From Nitrospirota bacterium (GTDB lineage: Bacteria; Nitrospirota; Thermodesulfovibrionia; Thermodesulfovibrionales; BMS3Bbin05): DNA of 48,121 bases. The notes under the pieces are model-generated. The model searched no databases and had not been told where the DNA came from. It was given only the letters and a program-made list of their open reading frames with translations. Below are positions 35,707-43,315 of this stretch, one piece after another; within the stretch, counting starts at the first letter, position 1, and every line of letters starts with the position of its first letter. The stretch spans positions 2,165,789 through 2,213,909 of the forward strand of contig CP070669.1 in NCBI GenBank assembly GCA_020351835.1, in the 5' to 3' direction. The translations under genes and the position numbers were made by a program.

Positions 35707-37557
35707 TCATTTGAGCTTTCTGGAGATCAGCTCTTCTATCTTCTCTGAATCACCGGCGCGAATAAGATGCAATAACCTCGCAGCATCCTCAGCCAGTGAG
35801 CTATTTGGGTCGATATCTATGACCTCCTGAAAATATTGGACAGCATCATCAAAATGGCCAAGCCTGAGATAGCTCAGACCAATATTGAAGGTCGGCATTA
35901 TGAACCCGGGGGAAAGGTCCCGTGCTTTCTGATAATAATTAATTGCCCGGCCGATCAACTCTTCTTCTTTCCCTATGTTCTCATCGAGAAGCGACATCCT
36001 GTCAAATACTATAGCGAGGTTAAAATGTGCTGCGGAGTTCCTGCTGTTCTCCTCGATAGAATATATTAAATGCCTTCTTGCTCCTTCAAGGTCTCCGCTT
36101 TCAAGTTTGAGCGTTCCCAGCAGATTATAAGCTATAGACCTGTGAAATCCAGCCATACCCTGACCTCTGGCAACTAACTGAAGTTCATTTTCGGCCTTTT
36201 CGTATTCGCCCTCCCTGACCAGTGCAGCTCCATAGTTCAATCTGGCGTGAACTGACAAAGGGTTCTTTTTTACCGTATCTTCCCATATAAACAGATCACT
36301 GCGCCAATCAGGTATTCTCAGAGCAAATGCAGTTGCAGATATGATAACGATACAGATCATTATTATATATGCCCTTCCCCTGCTCTTAACGGAGGACATA
36401 AATATACCGGGCAAAAGTGCGAAACCTACCGAAGGAAGGTAGAGATACCGTTCTCCAAGCGGTTCAGATATCTTTGAGAATAAGATAAGAAGTGAAGGCG
36501 ATAAGGCAATAACTATCCAGACAAGAAGGTATAGCTCGATCTTCTTACCATTTAAATAGAACAAAATACATACTATGATATACGCGACCACGACAAAGAA
36601 ATATAACGGGCTCTCCGGCAGCATAGGTATGAGGCTTAATTTAAATGGCAATACCAGTTTTTCGATATAATATCCTGTGCCCATTATCAGTTTGCTGATG
36701 ATCACGACCGGGGTTACCCCGCCAGAGAAGAATGCTCCTTTAGAACCAGGGGGAGCGGTCAGCTTAGCGACCAGGAACATTCCGTTACGGAACACAAAAT
36801 AGATCACAAGGACAAGCATCATCATGCAGGCAGCAATGACTATTTTCTTCTTTGGCATTTTCAGGATAATTCCGTAAACGAGAGCTATTCCAATAAAGGA
36901 TATCGCGTTCTCTTTTGAGAAAAGCCCGAATATGAAGAATACACAGCTTAGCACAAGCGCCTCAACCCTTCCCTCCCTTTCATATATCATGAAGGAGAGA
37001 AAAGCAAGGATAACAAACAGCGTAGCAAGGAGATCGGTCCTCCCGGAGATCCAGGCGACCGACTCAATATGGACAGGGTGCAAAATAAAGACCATCGTAG
37101 ATAAAAAGGACAGGGTCAGGACTTTGTCCTCATTTACTTCATCTCTATCCATACCCGTGATGTTCAGATTATATTTCAGAATTTGATAGCACAGAACGAA
37201 CACCAGAAGCGCGTTTATCATATGAAGAATGATGTTGGTCAGGTGGTATCCTGCCGGATCGAGCCCCCACAAACTGTAATCAAGGGCCATCGACATATGC
37301 AATAGAGGCCTGTAGAAAGTAGCGGACTGGAAAAAGAAAGAGTAAGGGCTCTGTGTTGACTTAATAGGTTTGTACAGAAGCTCTGTATCGTCCCATATAA
37401 ATCCGCTATAAATAACAGAGATATATACGATAAAAGAGACCAAAAGGACGATACACGCCAGGATCACTTTCGACCTGCATAATGCTAATAATTTCTCAAC
37501 GATACTGGTATACCTCCTGTTATCTACCCGGACATGTTTCTCAGAAAAAATGGTCAA
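35707..37557 (-). CDS. TMTC-like GT-C glycosyltransferase with C-terminal TPRs
   Basis: This 616-residue membrane protein has about 10-11 TM segments (residues 30-410) followed by TPRs (about 430-600; for example LGTLKLESGDLEGARRHL). The first luminal loop has the acidic pair D56-D57 in FIWDD, typical of GT-C catalysis. The motif HPVHIESVAWISGRTDLLAT near 160-179 is the TMTC/DUF1736 signature. Eukaryotic TMTC proteins O-mannosylate cadherins. Here a role in protein O-glycosylation on the outer face is inferred. It is a close paralogue of the next gene, 31 bases upstream. Confidence 0.87.
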   Translation of the reverse strand: MTIFSEKHVRVDNRRYTSIVEKLLALCRSKVILACIVLLVSFIVYISVIYSGFIWDDTELLYKPIKSTQSPYSFFFQSATFYRPLLHMSMALDYSLWGLDPAGYHLTNIILHMINALLVFVLCYQILKYNLNITGMDRDEVNEDKVLTLSFLSTMVFILHPVHIESVAWISGRTDLLATLFVILAFLSFMIYEREGRVEALVLSCVFFIFGLFSKENAISFIGIALVYGIILKMPKKKIVIAACMMMLVLVIYFVFRNGMFLVAKLTAPPGSKGAFFSGGVTPVVIISKLIMGTGYYIEKLVLPFKLSLIPMLPESPLYFFVVVAYIIVCILFYLNGKKIELYLLVWIVIALSPSLLILFSKISEPLGERYLYLPSVGFALLPGIFMSSVKSRGRAYIIMICIVIISATAFALRIPDWRSDLFIWEDTVKKNPLSVHARLNYGAALVREGEYEKAENELQLVARGQGMAGFHRSIAYNLLGTLKLESGDLEGARRHLIYSIEENSRNSAAHFNLAIVFDRMSLLDENIGKEEELIGRAINYYQKARDLSPGFIMPTFNIGLSYLRLGHFDDAVQYFQEVIDIDPNSSLAEDAARLLHLIRAGDSEKIEELISRKLK

Positions 37558-37588
37558 AGTTCACCCGAATAAACTACCTCACTGCCTG

Positions 37589-39394
37589 CTATCCACCACC
37601 ATTTTTTATAAGCTCAATTACTTTATACTTATCAGGTCCGTTTAGTAAATGAATGAACCTGGCAGAGTTCTTTGCCTGAATGCTTTGAGGATCAAGCTCT
37701 ATAACATCCCTGAAGAATTTCTCGGCCTGCACATAATCATCCATCATCAGATAACAAAGAGCAATATAATATCTTGCCATCATATACCGGTCCGACCTCT
37801 GTATTGCTCTTTCGAACATGGCCTTAGCTTTGTTCAGGAGCGCCATTCTTTCTTCTTCATTGCTGGATTTGCCAGACATCATATAGTAAACTAAGCCGAG
37901 GTTGTTCAGTGAGATAGCATTCCCTGGCTTGATGTTCAAGGCAGCTGTCATGTGCTCTGCTGCCCTTTCGTAGTTCTCAGTTTTGAATTCAATATGGCCG
38001 AGAGTTTCAAAGATCAGCGATGCCTGGCTTACTGTAATGTTCTTTTCAGAAAGGGCCCCCAGCATCTCCTTTCGTGCTTCATCCATTTCTCCATCCCGCA
38101 CAAGAGCAGCTCCATAATTGATCCTTGCAGCGACCGCTTCCGGATTGCTCTTGACAGTAGCCATCCATAATGCCCTGTCATTTCCCCAGTCCTTTATCCT
38201 ATCTAAGAACAATATGCCGTAGAGAACAACCAGGACCGTCATTACAGACACAATGATCTTCCTGTTCCACTCAACGGCAAATATTCCCAGCAGGCAACAA
38301 AGGCCTACCGTTGGCATATACAGATAACGTTCCGCGATAGGAGAAGCAAGCTTTGAGAAAAGTATCAATATTGAGGGTGACAGTGTTATAACTATCCAGA
38401 GCACCATCATAAGCTCGAACTTCCTTCCTTGTTTGTATAGATAAGCAGCTCCAATGACAGGTATCAGGAATATCAGATAATATATGGCACTATCCGGCAC
38501 AGAAGGCATCAGGCTGAGATCCAGCGGCATAATAAGCTTCTCAAAATAGTAACCCATGCCCATTACTAACCTTTCTACCAGTGATCCCACCGAAGCGGTA
38601 GCGGCAAAAAATGCTTTCTCCGATCCCGGAGATGAAACAAACCTGTTGACAAGGTAAGATCCGTTCCTGAAAAAGAAATAAACAGCGAAAACAAGGAACA
38701 TCGATCCCAAAGAAAGAAAGACCCTTCTCTTCTGCATACCCGTCACAAGCCCATAGATCAATACTATCCCGATAAAAGCAACGCTGTTCTCCTTGCTTAA
38801 CATAGCCGCAAAGAAGAAGAGTCCGCTCAATGCAAGAGCTACCCATCTCTTATCCCGTTCGAACTCCATAAATGATAGAAATGCCAGGAGCACAAAGATG
38901 GTAGCCAGTATATCTGTCCTTCCTGATATCCATGCAACAGATTCTATATGCACCGGGTGAACGGCAAATACTACAGCCGCACCGAAGGATACCCAGAGCA
39001 CCCTGTTCTCGTTATCTGTCACTCCTGAGATATCACTTTGAAGCTCCAATTTACGCTTCAGGAGCTGATAGCAGAAAATGAATACCAGCAGAACATTGAC
39101 CATATAAAGAAAGATGTTCGTAACATGGTAGCCGACCGGATTAATATGCCATAGACTGTAATCAAGTGCATTAGCCAGCATTAATACCGGTCTGAAGTAT
39201 GTTCGGCCGCTAAATATGTACTTGTAAGGGTCTTCCCCAAGGCTCAATGGCCTTAGAATAAGATTTACGTCATCCCAGATAAAACCGGATCTCAATGTAT
39301 AAAGATATATAAAGGCAGAAAGAAGGGAGATGATCGCTGCCAGAAAACCCTTTTTATGCTGCGATATCCATGATCTAGTATTAGCAACCGTCAT
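37589..39394 (-). CDS. TMTC-like GT-C glycosyltransferase with C-terminal TPRs (paralogue)
   Basis: This 601-residue protein is collinear with the adjacent 616-residue one: FIWDD (D41-D42), LDYSLWHINPVGYHVTNIF, HPVHIESVAWISGRTDILAT and a C-terminal TPR block (ALNIKPGNAISLNNLG). The two arose by tandem duplication. Divergence in the first loop and TPRs suggests different acceptors. It begins about 100 bases downstream of the pilin genes on the same strand, so pilins are reasonable candidate substrates. No clear ribosome site precedes its ATG. Confidence 0.87.
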   Translation of the reverse strand: MTVANTRSWISQHKKGFLAAIISLLSAFIYLYTLRSGFIWDDVNLILRPLSLGEDPYKYIFSGRTYFRPVLMLANALDYSLWHINPVGYHVTNIFLYMVNVLLVFIFCYQLLKRKLELQSDISGVTDNENRVLWVSFGAAVVFAVHPVHIESVAWISGRTDILATIFVLLAFLSFMEFERDKRWVALALSGLFFFAAMLSKENSVAFIGIVLIYGLVTGMQKRRVFLSLGSMFLVFAVYFFFRNGSYLVNRFVSSPGSEKAFFAATASVGSLVERLVMGMGYYFEKLIMPLDLSLMPSVPDSAIYYLIFLIPVIGAAYLYKQGRKFELMMVLWIVITLSPSILILFSKLASPIAERYLYMPTVGLCCLLGIFAVEWNRKIIVSVMTVLVVLYGILFLDRIKDWGNDRALWMATVKSNPEAVAARINYGAALVRDGEMDEARKEMLGALSEKNITVSQASLIFETLGHIEFKTENYERAAEHMTAALNIKPGNAISLNNLGLVYYMMSGKSSNEEERMALLNKAKAMFERAIQRSDRYMMARYYIALCYLMMDDYVQAEKFFRDVIELDPQSIQAKNSARFIHLLNGPDKYKVIELIKNGGG

Positions 39395-39497
39395 CGATTA
39401 TTATAATAGATACGCACGGGTACAGAACAATGCTTAACATACCATGCCTCTGCATAAAGTGACTGGTCCGCGTTCCGGAGGAAATATATTTTCAGGT

Positions 39498-40007
39498 CTA
39501 AAAATTCCTGTTATTGAAACAGTCTATAGCGAACACGTCTCCATCGACCCTTGTCCCTGCAATAGCCGTAGCTATGGCAACAAAACATGGAGGGTCGGGC
39601 GGTGTTGCCGTGAAATCCTGCGCAATCACGCTCGTTGGGTCGAACGGAACTGTGGGAGTATCAGGCATACGGCGATTTTCCAGTATACGGAATGTGAACT
39701 GGGACTCTCCCGATGGCCTGAAACCCGGCAATACGTCCTCGATCCCGTTGTCTGATGAATCTTGCGGTGTTGCTTTGTAATCTATGTTATCAGTGGCCGA
39801 TGCAGTTATTGAAGCATAGAACCCGTTCTCTGAATAATACTGTTCCTGAAGCAGTCGCAGGGACTCAAGGTTGCCGTAGCCCTCTGTCCTGGCGGCTTTC
39901 CTCGTTACACCCACATATGAAGTGACAGCAATACCTGAAAGTATCCCAATGATACATATAACAATGAGAAGCTCGATAAGCGTAAATCCCTTTTGATCTC
40001 TTATCAC
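39498..40007 (-). CDS. Type IV pilin-like protein (minor pilin or pseudopilin)
   Basis: This 169-residue protein has a short leader (MIRDQKG) and a class III signal: cleavage G7/F8 before FTLIELLIVICIIGILSG, with Glu at mature position 5. The hydrophobic N-terminal helix is followed by a polar globular part with a C-terminal Cys pair (PPCFVAI ... AIDCFNN), probably a disulfide. It is downstream of a larger pilin and of a hairpin, so it may be expressed less. The region 39395-39497 after it holds no gene. Confidence 0.9.
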   Translation of the reverse strand: MIRDQKGFTLIELLIVICIIGILSGIAVTSYVGVTRKAARTEGYGNLESLRLLQEQYYSENGFYASITASATDNIDYKATPQDSSDNGIEDVLPGFRPSGESQFTFRILENRRMPDTPTVPFDPTSVIAQDFTATPPDPPCFVAIATAIAGTRVDGDVFAIDCFNNRNF

Positions 40008-40031
40008 AACTCACCTCTCAGAAAAGATGTA

Positions 40032-40051
40032 GGGGCACCTAACGGTGCCCC
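40032..40051 (-). terminator. Strong hairpin between the two pilin genes
   Basis: A perfect 8-bp G/C-rich stem (GGGGCACC and GGTGCCCC) with a 4-base loop lies between the pilin genes. On the minus strand it is followed by TACATCTTTTCT, a weak U-tract. It probably acts as a partial terminator or 3' stabiliser that keeps the upstream pilin mRNA in excess. Confidence 0.7.
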
Positions 40052-40078
40052 CTTAAACTGCTAACTCATAAGTACTGA

Positions 40079-40726
40079 TTACTCAGCTGTTACGATCTTG
40101 GTCGTCAACTGCTCCGAACCTGCGGTATCGCTACCACCAGGACCGTTGGAGAACGATGAGACCGTTATACTGCTTCCGACCTGGCTAGGATTGAAGTTAA
40201 CCCTGCATGCGTCAGCCGGTAGGGCAGGCGCTGCTGTAAGCCTTGCGTACAGATAGCGAGGGGGCGCACAAGCATCCATTCCGGACCATGGAGAAAGTTC
40301 GGCAACTGGATTTGACACTCCACAGGTGGCTGCAGCATTAACACCCAATCCCTGGGTCCTTGCACCGACATAGCACATTGCTGCTGCCCTGGCCGGGTTT
40401 GTGCCATCAAGCGCAAATAACGCAGAGTTCGTGAAATCACTTCCTGTGATCTGGCCGTCCCAGTCTGTATCGACCTCCCTTAACGATGCTCCGAGGGCTG
40501 TGGAGACGATACCCTTGATAGCGGAGTTGAGCCAGTGCTGAAGGTCCGACTCAGATGATGCTGCCGCCTTAATAACGTTTGATTTCCTCGCTTTTTCCTG
40601 TGCACCGATGTAAGCAGGAATAGCGATTGCCGCAAGAATACCGATGATCGCGACAACGATGAGAAGCTCTATCAGGGTAAAGCCCCTGTCTGATCTTCCC
40701 TGCATTTTGTTGATAGTTCTGAACAT
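40079..40726 (-). CDS. Type IV pilin-like protein (major pilin candidate)
   Basis: The ATG at 40726 is chosen because AAGGAGG ends 7 bases upstream; the frame continues to a GTG at 40744 that lies before this site. The protein has 215 residues with leader ...SDRG, mature FTLIELLIVVAIIGILAAIAIPAY and Glu5. The globular part has an EF-hand-like loop (D86, D88, D90, G91, I93, D97 in VDTDWDGQITGSDF) and four later Cys, enough for two disulfides. Strong translation signals and the hairpin after it suggest high expression. GspG-type pseudopilin is the alternative. Confidence 0.9.
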   Translation of the reverse strand: MFRTINKMQGRSDRGFTLIELLIVVAIIGILAAIAIPAYIGAQEKARKSNVIKAAASSESDLQHWLNSAIKGIVSTALGASLREVDTDWDGQITGSDFTNSALFALDGTNPARAAAMCYVGARTQGLGVNAAATCGVSNPVAELSPWSGMDACAPPRYLYARLTAAPALPADACRVNFNPSQVGSSITVSSFSNGPGGSDTAGSEQLTTKIVTAE

Positions 40727-40748
40727 TATGCTTCCTCCTTTCACAGAT

Positions 40749-40788
40749 TAACCGGCCAATGGCCAGGTTATAATGATCATCTGATCAT
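40749..40788 (-). repeat. Two inverted repeats in the pilin leader
   Basis: TAACC-GGCC ... GGCC-GGTTA (40749-40770) forms a 9-bp stem with one mismatch just before the pilin ribosome site. ATGATCA-TC-TGATCAT (40773-40788) is a perfect 7-base palindrome pair with two GATC sites. They could act as operators, mRNA stabilisers or translation control. No known riboswitch consensus was recognised. Confidence 0.5.
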
Positions 40789-40853
40789 GATTGATATTTC
40801 TAATACGTCCCTACTCACCCCCTTTTCAAGTTTGACAATTGACACCTTACAAG

Positions 40854-40869
40854 TGCAGAAACCATGCCA
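40854..40869 (-). promoter_or_regulatory. Candidate sigma-54 (-24/-12) promoter for the pilin operon
   Basis: The minus strand reads TGGCATGGTTTCTGCA. GG and GC are exactly 10 bases apart, as in TGGCAC-N5-TTGC promoters, with mismatches at two less critical positions. Transcription would start near 40843 and give a leader of about 117 bases. Pilin genes in many bacteria are RpoN/PilR dependent. Neither rpoN nor pilR is in the window. Confidence 0.5.
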
Positions 40870-41111
40870 ATGCCAAATCAGAAATTTATTATTATAAATC
40901 AAGGAGTTATTATACGCAAGGGCCCATGCTATAACTTTGTTATGACAAATTATGTCACCGTGCATAAGCATAGTGTCATAAAAAGGCATCAAACGCCTGT
41001 AATGTGCAGCCGGTCAGGAAATTATGATATGCTGTAAAGAATTGAATGTCTCTTAGGTCGCTGAAACAGTAAGGTTACATCCCGCTTTGACAGTTATGAA
41101 CAAACGGTCAG

Positions 41112-42569
41112 ATGAAAACATCATTTAAGATCATAAACATTGCGGTCCTCATCACCTGGATCATCATGCTCTCTATAATGCTGTTCAGAGAGCACGCTGG
41201 GATCACTTTAGGTCCCGGAGTGGATGAAGGTGCCGGCATCGGTAAATACACCAGCTGGTACGATATTTACAAGGCAGATGCAAAAATAGGCTATGCAAGC
41301 ACATCTGTTAACCAGGCAGGCAACGAGATCGTAATTGATCACATCAGGGCTGTCATGGTTGAAAAGGAAGGCAAGGATGTCCTGCTCCAGTTGAAATTAA
41401 GGTACCTCAATGATATTAACTTCTCACCCAGGTCGTTCATGTACTCGCTCATCCTCGATGACAAGCCCCAGAGAGTGATAAAAGGTGAGATCGACGGGAA
41501 GAAGGCCCTCTTTTTTCTCGAGTCCGACAAGGGGACAGAGGTTAGAACAATAGACATAACTGACAAAGAACCTTTTCTCCCGCTAACGATCCTGCCGGCG
41601 ATCCTGAAGAGCAACCCTTCAAAGGGCTCTGTATTTGTGGCACCCGTTCTGAACATCGAGAACATGGCTGTTGACAGGGTAAGGATAGTATTAGAGGATA
41701 TTGTTCCTTTCAAGTTGAATATAAATATCGAGAGCCTCTTCAAGTTCATGGTAGGAAGCCAGATCATCTGGTGCGATAAGAACGGCAATATAGTCAAAGA
41801 GTCACTTCCTAACGGTACAACATTATACTCTCAGAGCGAAATAATGGCAAAGGACATGACCGGGAGGCCACTGGTAGATTTTACTTCGATCCCACTGATA
41901 GGATCATCAAGGATACTTACCGACGTCGAAAAACTGAAAGTTCTGAAATTAAAATTAAACGGTTATAAGATTCCTGAAGACATTCTCGGTAATACGAATG
42001 TTACTGTTGAAAAGGATGTGCTGACAATAAGCAAGTACCTCGAGGATGAAATAAAAGCAGATAGTTACAAACTCCCCTTACGCTCTCAACATCTGGACCA
42101 ATATACACAAAGTGACGAATGGATAGACCTGGACGCTAAGCTAAAGAGGACAGGAAGGGCCTTCGCCGGGGCCTATGATAACGACTCATACCGGCTTACT
42201 CATTACCTTCGTGGATATGTTCATAATATCATCGGTACGAGGCTCTTTTTTACACCATCAAATTCATCAGAAGTGTTAAATATACGTATGGGAGACCACC
42301 TTGAAAAGACCGTGCTTGCCACTTCTTATGCAAGGGCCGCTGGAATGCCGGCACGGATGGTTGGAGGCCTGGTTTACAGGAACGGGTTCTTCTATTTTCA
42401 TTCATGGGTAGAGATATGGTTCAATAAATGGGTCCCTATGGACCCTTCGCTGGTACAGTTCCCTGCTGATGTATCACATATACCTCTTGCTGCAGGGAGT
42501 GTCGGGGAAATAATATCAATTATCGAAATTCTTGATCAGATAGAGATCGAGGTACTGGAGGCTGAATGA
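41112..42569 (+). CDS. Transglutaminase-like fold protein lacking catalytic Cys
   Basis: This 485-residue protein has one N-terminal TM or signal anchor (about 7-25) and an extracytoplasmic body. The C-terminal part (about 365-450) has the transglutaminase core: GDHLEKTVLATSYARAAGMPARMVGG, FHSWVEIWFNKWVPMDPS. Family members have Cys where H396 stands (usually GDCxEh). The His (H430) and Asp (D444) are kept. It is therefore probably a non-catalytic, ligand- or peptide-binding domain. The last 4 bases overlap the ABC ATPase gene, which links it to that transporter. Confidence 0.82.
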   Translation: MKTSFKIINIAVLITWIIMLSIMLFREHAGITLGPGVDEGAGIGKYTSWYDIYKADAKIGYASTSVNQAGNEIVIDHIRAVMVEKEGKDVLLQLKLRYLNDINFSPRSFMYSLILDDKPQRVIKGEIDGKKALFFLESDKGTEVRTIDITDKEPFLPLTILPAILKSNPSKGSVFVAPVLNIENMAVDRVRIVLEDIVPFKLNINIESLFKFMVGSQIIWCDKNGNIVKESLPNGTTLYSQSEIMAKDMTGRPLVDFTSIPLIGSSRILTDVEKLKVLKLKLNGYKIPEDILGNTNVTVEKDVLTISKYLEDEIKADSYKLPLRSQHLDQYTQSDEWIDLDAKLKRTGRAFAGAYDNDSYRLTHYLRGYVHNIIGTRLFFTPSNSSEVLNIRMGDHLEKTVLATSYARAAGMPARMVGGLVYRNGFFYFHSWVEIWFNKWVPMDPSLVQFPADVSHIPLAAGSVGEIISIIEILDQIEIEVLEAE

Positions 42570-43315
42570 TTGAGATCCGAAATTGCACAAAAAGATATGG
42601 CGAACTGCTGGCCGTCAACGACCTTGGTCTGGATGTAGGAGTGGGAGAGATATTCGGTTTTCTCGGACCCAACGGCGCAGGAAAATCCACGACTATAAAG
42701 ATGATGGTAGGCCTTATAAGACCTGATTCAGGGTCTATCAGGATAGCTGGCAATGACGTGACTGGATCATCAGATAAGGCAAAACAGCTGATAGCATACA
42801 TACCTGAAAAAGGCTACATATTCGAGAAGATGACCGCCTGGGAATACCTTAAGTTTATAGGGGGTCTCTACGGTATGGATGAGGGCACTTTTATGGATAA
42901 TACCGAAAAGTATCTCAGGACCTTCGGCCTGCTTGACTGGAAGAACGAGATGATAGCTAACTTTTCTCACGGTATGAAGCAGAGATTACTGCTTACCTCT
43001 TCCTTTATGCGCTCTCCAAAGGTGCTTATACTTGATGAGCCTCATAACGGGCTTGATCCAAAGGGAGTAAAGGTACTTAGAGATCTCCTTTACGAATCAA
43101 GGGATAAAGGCATGACTATCGTTCTTTGCACTCATATAATAGCCATAGCAGAGCAGATGTGTGATAATATCGCGATCATTAATAAGGGACATATCATAGC
43201 TCATGGCTCCAGTGATGAAATAAAACATTATGCAAAGTCCGATGATAAGAACCTTGAGGACGTATTCCTGAGGTTGACGTCTGATTATCAGGAGCAGGGC
43301 AGAGCAATATCATGA
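42566..43315 (+). CDS. ABC transporter ATP-binding protein
   Basis: This 249-residue NBD has Walker A GPNGAGKST near 37-45, the Q-loop region AYIPEKGYIF, the signature FSHGMKQRL, Walker B VLILDEP and the H-loop His in CTHIIAIAEQ. It looks catalytically intact and is of the ABC-2 exporter type (CcmA/DrrA-like). ATGA overlaps on both sides couple it to the transglutaminase-like protein and to the permease. The transported substrate is unknown. Confidence 0.93.
   Translation: MIEIRNCTKRYGELLAVNDLGLDVGVGEIFGFLGPNGAGKSTTIKMMVGLIRPDSGSIRIAGNDVTGSSDKAKQLIAYIPEKGYIFEKMTAWEYLKFIGGLYGMDEGTFMDNTEKYLRTFGLLDWKNEMIANFSHGMKQRLLLTSSFMRSPKVLILDEPHNGLDPKGVKVLRDLLYESRDKGMTIVLCTHIIAIAEQMCDNIAIINKGHIIAHGSSDEIKHYAKSDDKNLEDVFLRLTSDYQEQGRAIS

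Larger units (their letters stand above)
40727..41111. other. Divergent intergenic region, pilin / transglutaminase operons
   Basis: This 385-base gap holds no ORF that looks real. It is AT-rich and contains the signals listed separately: the candidate sigma-54 site and several inverted repeats. A further repeat, TTATGACA (40940-40947) with TGTCATAA (40974-40981), has another TGTCA copy inside it. The plus-strand gene at 41112 has no clear Shine-Dalgarno, and no convincing sigma-70 promoter was found for it. Confidence 0.7.

Noticed and set aside
39395-39420. TATAAT upstream of the 601-residue GT-C gene
   Set aside because: It is only about 5 bases from the ATG and has no good -35, so a start there would fall inside the gene.
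40727-40850. Possible c-di-GMP riboswitch in the pilin leader (GGGACG seen)
   Set aside because: The conserved GEMM core and tetraloop receptor are not present.
42941-42990. FSHGMKQR instead of LSGGQ in the ABC ATPase
   Set aside because: SHGMKQR-type signatures are common in ABC-2/CcmA-type ATPases, so this is not a defect.
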